The notes below the pieces were generated by a model. That model had not been told where the DNA came from, did no database searches, and was given only the letters and a program-made list of their open reading frames with translations. A stretch of DNA of 64,000 bases from Merdimmobilis hominis. Lineage in GTDB: Bacteria > Bacillota > Clostridia > Oscillospirales > Ruminococcaceae. Location of the stretch: contig NZ_LT629939.1 of the NCBI RefSeq assembly GCF_900104615.1, positions 968,704 through 1,032,703 of the forward strand. Reading direction: 5' to 3'. The position numbers and the translations under genes were made by a program. Positions 45,368-52,683 of this stretch are shown one piece after another. The first letter of the stretch is position 1; the number at the start of each line of letters is the position of its first letter.

Positions 45368-46453
45368 TTACAGGTTTAAGCCCTTGGCCACATTGACCAC
45401 AAAATCCTGGACGTTGGTCACCATGGTCTTGACCGCCAAACTTCCCCGATCCCGCAGCTTGTTGACCGCAAACTCCGAGACATCCACGCAGTAGAAGTAC
45501 AGCGGCCGGATCGACCCATCTTCCAACACCCGGTAGGCAGGAGTCATGTTGCCGGTGGCAATGGAGTGGAGCACTGTCGCCATGCTGATGACGGTGGTGG
45601 AACGCTTGACCTGTTCCCGCATGGCGTTCTGGGCCTCATAGACATCGGCGTAGACCTCTGGCAGGGGGCCGTCGTCTCGGATAGAACCCGCCAAAACAAA
45701 GGGGACCCCCTGTTTGACGCAGCTATACAGGATGCCGTTGTCAATCCCCTCCCCCTTTATAAAAGCGGGGATAGAGCCGTACTGCCGCACCCGGTTGATG
45801 GTGTCGATGTGGTTGTAATGGCCACCCGGCCGGGATTCCTGGGTGTAGACATCCTGGCCCAGGGCGGTGCCCAGATAGGCGGCTTCCAGGTCGTGGGTTG
45901 CCAGGGCATTGCCCGCCAACAGGGCATGGACATATCCCCCGGCGACCAGCTTGGAGAATGCCTCCCGGGAATCCTTGTCAAAGGAGCAGGCCGGCCCCAG
46001 GACCCAAGTGACAAAGCCATGCTCCTTCTCATGCTCCAGCAGTTCATAGAGGGAGTCGTAGTCCTTGGAGTAAGCGGTCTCCCGGGAACGGCCTTGGCGG
46101 AAAGAGAACGCCTCAGCCTCTGCCTCCCCCGGTCGGGCAAAAGGAGCGGTGTGAACGTAGATTCCTTGAGAACCGTCCTCGGCTCGGCCCACCGCCACCA
46201 AATCCCCCTGTTTCAGCCGCCGGAACTCCCGGACAGCGATGGCTCCATCCTCATAGACGGCCACGCAGTCCATTCTGCTCTCTTTGGCTAGGAGCCACCT
46301 GCCTCCCACCTTGAAATACTCGGGGAAGATGGTGGTGGCATGGTACTGCTCAGGGGCGGCACCGTCTCGGGGAGCCGGGATAAACTGGGCGTCTGGGGCA
46401 AAGCCCAGGGCAGAAAAATCGGGTTCCTGATAGCGGGGCAACGTAAATGCCAT
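45368..46453 (-). CDS. TIGR00300-family protein (AgrE C-terminal / archaeal ornithine cyclodeaminase-like)
   Basis: Stand-alone 361-residue member of the family that in cyanobacteria forms the C-terminal half of the arginine-ornithine enzyme AgrE/ArgZ and in methanogens has been called an NAD-dependent ornithine cyclodeaminase. Family blocks visible are MDCVAVYED..REFRRLKQGDLVAVG, GGYVHALLAGNALATHDLEA, GGHYNHIDTINRVRQYGSI, GVPFVLAGSIRDDGPLPEV and VLHSIATGNMTP, with KLRDRGSLAVKTMVTNV near the end. An AgrE-type arginine dihydrolase domain is missing. Start ATG 46453, eight bases after AAGGAGG. Proposed role: ornithine to proline with loss of ammonia, by family analogy only. Confidence 0.82.
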   Translation of the reverse strand: MAFTLPRYQEPDFSALGFAPDAQFIPAPRDGAAPEQYHATTIFPEYFKVGGRWLLAKESRMDCVAVYEDGAIAVREFRRLKQGDLVAVGRAEDGSQGIYVHTAPFARPGEAEAEAFSFRQGRSRETAYSKDYDSLYELLEHEKEHGFVTWVLGPACSFDKDSREAFSKLVAGGYVHALLAGNALATHDLEAAYLGTALGQDVYTQESRPGGHYNHIDTINRVRQYGSIPAFIKGEGIDNGILYSCVKQGVPFVLAGSIRDDGPLPEVYADVYEAQNAMREQVKRSTTVISMATVLHSIATGNMTPAYRVLEDGSIRPLYFYCVDVSEFAVNKLRDRGSLAVKTMVTNVQDFVVNVAKGLNL

Positions 46454-46470
46454 GGATAAAACCTCCTTGA

Positions 46471-47019
46471 TCAATCCAAATACACAGGGATTTCCGGACA
46501 GAAAAAATCCCCTCTTTGCAACCGGTAAGACGGATGGTATAAACCGGTGGGCGGGTAAAACTCCTCCCCGATGGGGGAAAAGCCCAGCTTTTCCAGCAGC
46601 TTTGGGGAGGCAGTGTTGTGGGGATTATGCCCGGCAAACACCGAAGGGATGTCCCACTTTACAAAAGCGTACCAAAGGGCGGCCCGGCAGGCCTCTTCCC
46701 CCAGGCCCCGGCCCCAAAAAGCTGGCCGGAGGTGAACCCCTAGTTCCAGTTCTCCTTCCCCGTGAGGGCGCAGGCCGCAGCAGCCTGCCAGCTCCCCAGT
46801 GGAGAGCTCCCGCAGAGGCCAGTATTGGATCCCAAACTGCTTGTCCCTTTCCACCTCTTGGGCGAGGCGGTCGGCCACCTCTTCCACCGTCATTCTGCCT
46901 GTTGCGGTAATCCAACGGGTGACCAGGGGGTCACCCCACAGCGCTTCCGCTTCCAGCAAATCCCCTGCCTCCCAGCGGCAGAACAACAACCTCTTTGTCC
47001 TTAGAAAACCATTGGTCAT
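46471..47019 (-). CDS. GNAT family N-acetyltransferase (RimJ/RimL-like)
   Basis: The ATG 47019, eight bases after GGAGG, gives 182 residues. The opening TKRLLFCRWEAGDLLEAEALWGDP is typical of RimJ/RimL-type acetyltransferases, the acetyl-CoA site is in LRPAFWGRGLGEEACRAAL near residues 99-117, and the end of the fold shows FAGHNPHNTASPKLLEKLGF, the usual Asn-x-x-S block. Acceptor unknown; could be ribosomal protein, antibiotic or small amine. The same frame continues upstream beyond 47019 into the spmB region, but a terminator lies there and that part is a shadow. Confidence 0.88.
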   Translation of the reverse strand: MTNGFLRTKRLLFCRWEAGDLLEAEALWGDPLVTRWITATGRMTVEEVADRLAQEVERDKQFGIQYWPLRELSTGELAGCCGLRPHGEGELELGVHLRPAFWGRGLGEEACRAALWYAFVKWDIPSVFAGHNPHNTASPKLLEKLGFSPIGEEFYPPTGLYHPSYRLQRGDFFCPEIPVYLD

Positions 47020-47039
47020 TTCACAACCCTCCAAACTGG

Positions 47040-47068
47040 AAAAAAGCGGCTTGCGCCGCTTTTTTCCC
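47040..47068. terminator. Terminator of spmAB
   Basis: Perfect stem AAAAAAGCGGC/GCCGCTTTTTT with a 4-base loop, between spmB and the acetyltransferase gene. Confidence 0.85.
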
Positions 47069-47120
47069 TTGTAATGTTCGATTGCGCTTATCCATAGTAT
47101 CCCAAAAAATAAAGGCGGCG

Positions 47121-47648
47121 TCAAGCTACGCCAAAGAGGAGACGGACCAAAAGGGCGCTGACCACAAACCCAGTCAGATCTGCGGAGAGGGCGCTGGGCA
47201 GGGTGTGGCGGCTCTTCTGGATACCCGCTGCGCCAAAATAAACAGCGATGGTATAAAAGGTGGTCTCGGTGGAGCCCAGCATCACCCCGGCCACCCGTCC
47301 GGCAAAACTGTCTGGCCCAACCGAGGAGAGGATATCCTGGAAGATCACCATGGCACCGCTGCCCGAGATGGGCCGGAGCATCGCCAAGGGGAGGACCTCC
47401 TTTGGCAGTCCCAGGAGATTCCCAAGGGGAGCCAGGGCGCAGCAGAAAAGATCCAGCGCCCCAGAAGCTTTGAACATCCCCACACAGGTGGTTAAGGCCA
47501 CTAGAGCGGGCAGGATGGAAAAACCCGTGGCCAAGCCGGACCGCGCCCCATCCAAAAAGCTGGCAAACACATCGGTTCCCCGGCAAGCACCGAACAAAAG
47601 GATTCCCCCAATAACCAAGGGAATCAGGCAATCGGTAAAGCGGATCAT
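47121..47648 (-). CDS. spmB: Spore maturation protein B
   Basis: Nucleoside-transporter-like Gate-domain membrane protein needed for spore core dehydration in Bacillus. Start at 47648, 175 residues, overlapping the spmA stop by four bases (ATGA). Visible features are an N-terminal helix (CLIPLVIGGILLFGA), the GARSGLATGFSILPALVALTTCVGMF segment, and the conserved LPLAMLRPISGSGAMVIFQDIL block with GSTETTFYTIAVYFGA. The longer frame to 47720 runs into spmA and is not the start. Second evidence, with spoIIE and spoIID, of a sporulating organism. Confidence 0.93.
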   Translation of the reverse strand: MIRFTDCLIPLVIGGILLFGACRGTDVFASFLDGARSGLATGFSILPALVALTTCVGMFKASGALDLFCCALAPLGNLLGLPKEVLPLAMLRPISGSGAMVIFQDILSSVGPDSFAGRVAGVMLGSTETTFYTIAVYFGAAGIQKSRHTLPSALSADLTGFVVSALLVRLLFGVA

Positions 47649-48226
47649 CGGCGGCCCATCCTTTCCAAGAGTTTTGCCGCTGTCACCCCCACTAAAATAG
47701 AGGCTAAGGAGGCCAGCCAAACAGCTGGGATCAGCTCTGCTGGATTTTGGGATCCAGCTTGGGTGCGAAGGAGGATCAGGTTGGTGGGGATCACCTGCAG
47801 CGATGCGGTGTTGAGCACCACAAATAAAATCATATTGTTGGTGGCCACCTTGCCGGACCGCTCTTCCTTAGCCATTTCCTGCATGGCCGTGATGCCTAAA
47901 GGGGTTGCGGCGTTGCCCAACCCAAGCAGGTTGGCAGCCAGGTTCATTGTGATGGCTTCCATCGCCTTGCCTTTGGGCCGGATTCCCCGAAAGAGCCGCC
48001 GGGTCACCGGGGAGAACAGGCGGGAGAGGAGTTCGGTCAGGCCGGCTTTTCGGGCCACCTCCATCACCCCAGACCAAAGGCACATCGCCCCTAGCAGGGA
48101 GAGGACCAGCTCCACCCCTTTTCCACAGCTGGTGATAGCCGCGGTGGAAACCGCATCCATCCGGCCGGTGAGCAAGCCAAAAAGGACAGATAAAACAACC
48201 ATTCCAGTGAATAATACTGTCATCAT
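47645..48226 (-). CDS. spmA: Spore maturation protein A
   Basis: Partner of SpmB, also a Gate-domain membrane protein of 193 residues. Family blocks include TAAITSCGKGVELVLSLLGAMCLWSGVMEVARKAGL near 28-64 and AITMNLAANLLGLGNAATPLGITAMQEM near 91-118, which forms the core of the Gate motif, followed by NNMILFVVLNTASLQVIPTNLI. Start at 48226 behind AAGGGGA. Coupled to spmB by a four-base overlap. In Bacillus the pair is transcribed in the mother cell/forespore and affects heat resistance; regulation here is not evident. Confidence 0.93.
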   Translation of the reverse strand: MMTVLFTGMVVLSVLFGLLTGRMDAVSTAAITSCGKGVELVLSLLGAMCLWSGVMEVARKAGLTELLSRLFSPVTRRLFRGIRPKGKAMEAITMNLAANLLGLGNAATPLGITAMQEMAKEERSGKVATNNMILFVVLNTASLQVIPTNLILLRTQAGSQNPAELIPAVWLASLASILVGVTAAKLLERMGRR

Positions 48227-48381
48227 AAAATTCCCCTTATTTTATCAAAAAAATTAAAATTTGTTACCATAGTCATCAAACCGACATGTATAATTTATCT
48301 ATATTTTTGTCTTAATTTTCGTTAAAATATAGACTTTTTCTCCTTTTCATGGAAATATAGGAAGTTTTTACCTAGAAGTAT

Positions 48382-48410
48382 TTGACAATTTTGTAAGAAT
48401 ACGTTATAGT
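48382..48410 (+). promoter_or_regulatory. Promoter of the AbrB-type regulator
   Basis: TTGACA (48382-48387), 17-base spacer, TATAGT (48405-48410). Confidence 0.85.
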
Positions 48411-48426
48411 ATCCTATGTTGGATGA

Positions 48427-48448
48427 TTCGACAGGATTTGATGTCGAG
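48427..48448. promoter_or_regulatory. Spo0A box-like pair downstream of the abrB-type promoter
   Basis: TTCGACA at 48427-48433 is an exact Spo0A box core (reverse complement TGTCGAA), and TGTCGAG at 48442-48448 matches six of seven in the opposite orientation. Both lie about 10-30 bases after the expected transcription start, as in B. subtilis abrB. Confidence 0.55.
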
Positions 48449-48504
48449 GAACGTAGAACCCCCCTATTCTTGGACAAAAAATATAGAAAGGTTGGTAAAA
48501 TCTC

Positions 48505-48747
48505 ATGAAATCAACAGGTATTGTAAGAAGAGTAGATGAATTGGGCCGCATTGTCCTGCCCATTGAGCTGCGCCGTACCTTGGGAATTGATGTAAAAGAC
48601 GCCCTGGAAATTTTTGTAGATGGAAATCAGATTGTTCTCAACAAATACGAGCCTGCTTGCATCTTCTGCAACAGCGCAAACGATATTGTCAATTTTAAAG
48701 GCAAAAACATCTGCCGCCAGTGTCTGAAGGAATTGACCGAGGAATAG
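48505..48747 (+). CDS. AbrB/SpoVT-type transition-state regulator
   Basis: Small DNA-binding regulator of 80 residues. The N-terminal swapped-hairpin AbrB domain (1-50) has the signature STGIVRRVDELGRIVLPIELRRTLGI, with the conserved arginines that contact DNA. The C-terminal extension carries two CxxC pairs, CIFC near 52-55 and CRQC near 71-74, probably a zinc knob, as in clostridial and Bacillus AbrB relatives. Good site before the ATG 48505. It sits alone between two terminators, with a strong promoter and Spo0A-like sites in the leader, so it may be shut down when sporulation starts. SpoVT is an alternative name within the same superfamily, but the protein is too short for SpoVT's GAF-like half. 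Confidence 0.93.
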   Translation: MKSTGIVRRVDELGRIVLPIELRRTLGIDVKDALEIFVDGNQIVLNKYEPACIFCNSANDIVNFKGKNICRQCLKELTEE

Positions 48748-48816
48748 CCTTTCCTTTAACGGTATGAAGGAAGCCCTCATTTCATGCGCAATGAAACGGA
48801 CATAGTACACACTTAC

Positions 48817-48850
48817 AGGCTGCCAGTCCATGGCAGCCTTTTCTTTTTTG
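48817..48850 (+). terminator. Terminator of the AbrB-type gene
   Basis: GGCTGCCA-GTCCA-TGGCAGCC hairpin followed by TTTTCTTTTTT. Confidence 0.85.
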
Positions 48851-48883
48851 TGGGCAAACTCGGCCCCAATTTCGGGATAACGC

Positions 48884-48918
48884 AAAAAAGCCGCTTTCGT
48901 ATTGAAAGCGGCTTTTTT
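48884..48918 (-). terminator. Terminator of the secE-rplA operon
   Basis: AAAAAAGCCGCTTTC pairs with GAAAGCGGCTTTTTT around GTATT. It closes the rpmG-secE-nusG-rplK-rplA unit and shows rplJ is not co-transcribed. Confidence 0.9.
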
Positions 48919-48938
48919 ATGGTTACAAAGAGATGGAT

Positions 48939-49637
48939 TTACGCGTTTGCAAATCTCGCAGGATTAATCTTTACGCCGGGGCCCATGGTGGTGGCAACAA
49001 CGCAGGATTTCACATACTGGCCTTTTGCAGCAGCGGGTTTTGCCTTGACGATTGCGCTCATCAGAGTGTCAAAGTTCTCCTGCAGCTTTTCACAGCCGAA
49101 GGAAGCTTTGCCGATGGGGCAGTGGATGATGTTGGTCTTGTCCAGGCGGTACTCGATCTTACCGGCTTTTGCCTCGGTGACAGCGCGGGCAACATCGGGG
49201 GTAACGGTACCAGCCTTGGGGTTGGGCATCAAGCCGCGGGGGCCGAGCACTTTACCGAGGCGGCCGACAACGCCCATCATGTCAGGGGTTGCGATGACCA
49301 CATCGAAATCCATCCAGCCTTCGCTCTGGATCTTGTGCATCAGATCCTCACCGCCAACGTACTCAGCGCCGGCGTTCTGAGCGGCAGCAATGTTGTCGCC
49401 TTTGGCAAACACCAATACACGGACCTTTTTGCCGGTGCCGTTGGGCAGCACGACAGCGCCGCGGACCTGCTGGTCAGCATGGCGGGAGTCAACGCCCAGG
49501 CGGACGTGGACTTCAACGGTCTCATCAAATTTGGCTTTTGCAGTTTTGGTGCAGAGTTCAATGGCCTCTGCGGTATCGTAAAGCTTCAAGCTGTCAAACA
49601 GCTTGGCGCTATCCTGATATTTTTTACCGTGTTTCAT
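48939..49637 (-). CDS. rplA: 50S ribosomal protein L1
   Basis: Primary rRNA-binding protein of the L1 stalk and, in many bacteria, translational repressor of its own operon. Its 232 residues open with the [14 protein letters not shown] leader, then [25 protein letters not shown], and show the rRNA-contact block [18 protein letters not shown] near residues 127-144. Start at 49637 follows AAGGAGG. It is the last gene of the rpmG-secE-nusG-rplK-rplA unit. Confidence 0.98.
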   Translation of the reverse strand: MKHGKKYQDSAKLFDSLKLYDTAEAIELCTKTAKAKFDETVEVHVRLGVDSRHADQQVRGAVVLPNGTGKKVRVLVFAKGDNIAAAQNAGAEYVGGEDLMHKIQSEGWMDFDVVIATPDMMGVVGRLGKVLGPRGLMPNPKAGTVTPDVARAVTEAKAGKIEYRLDKTNIIHCPIGKASFGCEKLQENFDTLMSAIVKAKPAAAKGQYVKSCVVATTMGPGVKINPARFANA

Positions 49638-49695
49638 TGATTATCCTCCTTATGAGTGGTGTATAGCGGATAGTTTTCCTCCCACCCGGGTAGCA

Positions 49696-50121
49696 CTAGT
49701 CTACTACTTCAATGCCCATGCTGCGTGCGGTGCCGCAGATCATGCTCATAGCGGTCTCTACGCTAGCAGCATTGAGGTCAGGCATTTTCTGTTCAGCAAT
49801 TTTGCGGACCTGCTCCTTGGTGATTTTACCGACCTTGGTCTTGTTGGGCACGCCGGAAGCAGTCTCAATGCCGATGGCTTTTTTGATGAGAACCGCCGCA
49901 GGGGGTGTCTTGGTGACAAAGGTAAAGGAACGGTCGGCATAAACGGTAATGACAACAGGGATGATCAAGCCCGCATCGTTCTTGGTGCGCTCATTGAACT
50001 CTTTGGTGAACGCCATGATGTTAACGCCATGCTGGCCCAGAGCGGGACCAACGGGCGGTGCGGGAGTAGCCTTTCCGGCCGGAATCTGTAGTTTGATGAA
50101 ACCTACTACTTTTTGAGCCAT
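49696..50121 (-). CDS. rplK: 50S ribosomal protein L11
   Basis: GTPase-associated-centre protein and substrate of PrmA. Start at 50121 gives 141 residues, the usual length; an ATG six codons earlier is in frame but overlaps the ribosome site. Family blocks are [32 protein letters not shown] near the N-terminus and the C-terminal rRNA-binding [23 protein letters not shown]. The 153-base gap to nusG contains a GATTGGC/GCCAATC-type hairpin and may be a translational leader; I could not assign an RNA family. Confidence 0.98.
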   Translation of the reverse strand: MAQKVVGFIKLQIPAGKATPAPPVGPALGQHGVNIMAFTKEFNERTKNDAGLIIPVVITVYADRSFTFVTKTPPAAVLIKKAIGIETASGVPNKTKVGKITKEQVRKIAEQKMPDLNAASVETAMSMICGTARSMGIEVVD

Positions 50122-50274
50122 TGTGTTTTGCACCTCCATAGTTAGTGGTTAAAGTCGGAACGGACCGTATGCCCATCCCTCCCACAGGTCGCACTGGCGA
50201 CCCATTTTGGTTTGCCGAAGCCGGGTTTGGGCCGCGGCAAAGATTGGCCGAGAAGCCAATCACCTCATAAAAGA

Positions 50275-50796
50275 CTAATCCAGAGCCTGAACCTGGTCCA
50301 GCTCAAGCTCAACGGGAACTTCTTTGCCCATCATCGAAACGGTCACGCGCACTGTGCCTTTCTCTGCATCAATGGCATCCACCGCGCCGATAAAGCCATC
50401 AAGATAACCATCGATCACCTTGACCGAGTCACCTACCTGGAAGTCAATCTCAATCTGACGGACTTCCACGCCCAGCCGCTGGACCTCTTCCTCCGAAAGG
50501 GGGACGGGTTTGGAGCCGGGGCCGACAAAGCCGGTTACGCCGCGGATGTTGCGGACAACATACCATGAATCATCGGTCATAATCATCTTGACAAGGACAT
50601 AACCGGGGAAAATCTTGCGTTCCACTTCACGTTTTTTGTTGTCCTTAATTTCCGTGACAGTTTCCGTGGGAACCTTGACCTCACAGATCAGATCATGCAG
50701 CTTCCGGTTTTCCACTGCATTCTCTATGCTTGTCGCCACTTTATTCTCATAGCCGGAATAGGTGTGGACAACGTACCATCTAGCAGTATCAGACAT
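50275..50796 (-). CDS. nusG: Transcription termination/antitermination factor NusG
   Basis: Binds the RNA polymerase clamp to modulate elongation and links transcription to translation. Start ATG 50796 gives 173 residues: the NGN domain (1-110, opening ARWYVVHTYSGYENKVA with the FPGYVLVKM core) and the KOW domain (about 118-170, with VGDSVKVIDGYLDGFIGAVDAI). Length normal, start chosen for the GAGGGG five bases upstream. Follows secE by 64 bases. Confidence 0.97.
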   Translation of the reverse strand: MSDTARWYVVHTYSGYENKVATSIENAVENRKLHDLICEVKVPTETVTEIKDNKKREVERKIFPGYVLVKMIMTDDSWYVVRNIRGVTGFVGPGSKPVPLSEEEVQRLGVEVRQIEIDFQVGDSVKVIDGYLDGFIGAVDAIDAEKGTVRVTVSMMGKEVPVELELDQVQALD

Positions 50797-50860
50797 CTTT
50801 ACCCCTCCGCGCTTTGTCATTTTTCCTTGTGTGATACAATTTCAAACGCAAAAAGCGACC

Positions 50861-51085
50861 TTAAAAGAGCAGATTGACGATGGCTGACAGGATCATATCG
50901 AACCCGCCAATAAAAAAGGAAGCGATGACCACAGTGACGATGACAACAATGGTGTTGTTGATCACCTGTTTTTTCGCCGGCCAGACAACCTTTTTCAGCT
51001 CGCCCTTCATATCGCGGAAGTAGCGGCTGATTCTTGCGGTGATACCCTGCTTAGGACTGGATTTGCCTTTGTTCTCTTCTGACAT
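50861..51085 (-). CDS. secE: Preprotein translocase subunit SecE
   Basis: Small essential SecYEG subunit, 74 residues, one C-terminal transmembrane helix (about 40-68) after an amphipathic helix with the conserved FRDMKGELKKVVWPAKKQV segment. Start ATG 51085 behind GGCGGGG; the in-frame codon at 51106 falls just past rpmG and adds a stretch not seen in the family. Lies between rpmG and nusG, the common Firmicutes order. Confidence 0.93.
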   Translation of the reverse strand: MSEENKGKSSPKQGITARISRYFRDMKGELKKVVWPAKKQVINNTIVVIVTVVIASFFIGGFDMILSAIVNLLF

Positions 51086-51108
51086 TGTCCTGTCCCCGCC
51101 TTTCACCT

Positions 51109-51258
51109 TTACTTGGTCTCTCTGTGAAGAGTGTGTTTCCGGCAGAATCTGCAGTATTTGTTCATCTCCAGCCTGTCGGGATCGTTCTTCTTGTTTTTCA
51201 TTGTGTTGTAATTACGCTGTTTGCACTCGGTACAAGCTAATGTAATTTTAACCCTCAT
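51109..51258 (-). CDS. rpmG: 50S ribosomal protein L33
   Basis: Only 49 residues, so easily missed. It reads [20 protein letters not shown]... and ends in [14 protein letters not shown]. The two CxxC pairs (C9-C12 and C36-C39) make it the zinc-ribbon (C+) form, not the zinc-free paralogue that replaces it under zinc limitation. AGGAGG precedes the ATG 51258 by 9 bases. First gene of the secE-nusG-rplKA operon. Confidence 0.95.
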   Translation of the reverse strand: MRVKITLACTECKQRNYNTMKNKKNDPDRLEMNKYCRFCRKHTLHRETK

Positions 51259-51357
51259 GTTTCGGCACCTCCTGGTTGACGGATTTGTTTTGCCTCCCTC
51301 GTAAAGGAACGCTGCGTATTTTGGACATAAAAAAATAACCCTTTTAGAGGTGTACCA

Positions 51358-51386
51358 AGTATATCACGGATACGTCAAAGAGTCAA
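51358..51386 (-). promoter_or_regulatory. Promoter of the rpmG-secE-nusG-rplK-rplA operon
   Basis: Minus strand TTGACT (51386-51381), 17-base spacer, TATACT (51363-51358). Confidence 0.75.
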
Positions 51387-51471
51387 GATGAATTTTGGAC
51401 AAACTTCTAATTTTCAAAAAAATGTATATATTAATAAGGATATCCCCAGGCAAAACCGAAGGATGTTCCAA

Positions 51472-51500
51472 TTGCGGCCTTTTCCTTGGTGTGATAGAAT
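51472..51500 (+). promoter_or_regulatory. Promoter of the ddl-murI-argS cluster
   Basis: TTGCGG (51472-51477), 17-base spacer, TAGAAT (51495-51500) with an upstream TG. Between it and the divergent rpmG promoter lies an AT-rich stretch without further features. Confidence 0.5.
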
Positions 51501-51602
51501 AGAATTGTATTTTTGTAGCATGGCGCCATCCCCCAAATCTTACCAGAATTGACATGTTATCTGCCCGGCCCTGCCGGAATACATAGGAGTGAGGAATTCA
51601 CC

Positions 51603-52661
51603 ATGAAAAAGATTACCGTTGCCGTCGTGTTCGGCGGCGCCAGCACAGAATATGAGGTCTCCCTGGAGTCCGCAACCTCGGTGCTGCGCAACATTTCCCA
51701 TGAAACGTTTGACGTCATTATGCTGGGCATCACCAAAGAAGGCCGCTGGCTCCGCTATACCGGCCCTGTGGATCGGATCGCCAAAAATGAGTGGCAGCAG
51801 CCCCAATACGTCACCCAGGCCTTCCTCTCCCCCGACCGTTCTGTCCACGGCATTGTGGAAATCCGGGATGGGAATGCCACCGTTGTCCCGGTGGACGTGG
51901 TGTTCCCGGTCCTCCACGGCAAAAACGGGGAGGACGGCACCATCCAGGGCCTGTTGGAACTGGCCAGCATCCCCTATGTGGGCTGCAATGTCTGTGCCAG
52001 CGCCGTCTGCATGGACAAAGAGATGACCCATACCATTTTGGATTACAACGGCATCCGCACCGCCAAATGGCACGCTATAAAACAGTGGGAGCTCACCGAC
52101 TTCGACGCCACCGAGGCCATGCTCCGGGAGAAGCTCCACTACCCCATGTTCATCAAGCCCGCCAACGCCGGTTCCTCGGTAGGGGTGAGCAAAGTCACCG
52201 ATAAAGAGAGCCTCCGCAAGGGGCTGGAAACCGCTCTTCAGGTGGACAGCAAAGCCATCGTGGAGGAGTGCATTATAGGCCAGGAGGTGGAGACCGCCGT
52301 CCTGGGCAACCAGGACCCCAAAGCCGCCCTGGTAGGGGAGATTGTCCCGAAAGTGGAGTTTTACGACTACGACGCCAAATACAAAGACGATTCCACCGAC
52401 CTGTATATCCCTGCCCGCATCAGCGATGAGACCGCCGGCCGAATCAAGGCCATCGCCCTCAAGGCATACAAAGTTTTGGGGTGCATGGGAATGACGCGGG
52501 TGGATTTCTTCATCCAAAAGGATGGCACCATCGTCCTAAACGAACCCAACACCATCCCCGGCTTTACCTCCATCAGCATGTATCCCAAGCTGTGGATCGC
52601 CGCCGGACTGCCCTATGACCAATTGATCGAAACTTTGATCCGGCTTGCCATCGGGCAGTAA
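51603..52661 (+). CDS. ddl: D-alanine--D-alanine ligase
   Basis: ATP-grasp ligase that makes D-Ala-D-Ala for peptidoglycan. Its 352 residues (start ATG 51603, eight bases after GAGG) show the family motifs VVFGGASTEYEVSLESA near 7-23 with the catalytic Glu, VFPVLHGKNGEDGTIQGLLE near 100-119, the serine loop ANAGSSVGVSK near 184-194, and the metal-binding end RVDFFIQKDGTIVLNEPNTIPGFT. The omega-loop sequence EFYDYDAKYKDD has the Tyr expected for D-Ala-D-Ala ligases rather than the VanA or VanG types. It heads a wall-precursor pair with murI, 22 bases downstream. Confidence 0.96.
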   Translation: MKKITVAVVFGGASTEYEVSLESATSVLRNISHETFDVIMLGITKEGRWLRYTGPVDRIAKNEWQQPQYVTQAFLSPDRSVHGIVEIRDGNATVVPVDVVFPVLHGKNGEDGTIQGLLELASIPYVGCNVCASAVCMDKEMTHTILDYNGIRTAKWHAIKQWELTDFDATEAMLREKLHYPMFIKPANAGSSVGVSKVTDKESLRKGLETALQVDSKAIVEECIIGQEVETAVLGNQDPKAALVGEIVPKVEFYDYDAKYKDDSTDLYIPARISDETAGRIKAIALKAYKVLGCMGMTRVDFFIQKDGTIVLNEPNTIPGFTSISMYPKLWIAAGLPYDQLIETLIRLAIGQ

Positions 52662-52683
52662 CAGCCGCGGAAAGGAGAACCCC

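Noticed and set aside
50122..50274. A possible L1-binding regulatory site in the nusG-rplK gap
   Set aside because: A hairpin is present but I could not match it to a known site, so it is only mentioned under rplK.
51540..52517. A 325-codon frame opposite ddl
   Set aside because: Shadow of ddl; composition is the mirror of its codon bias.
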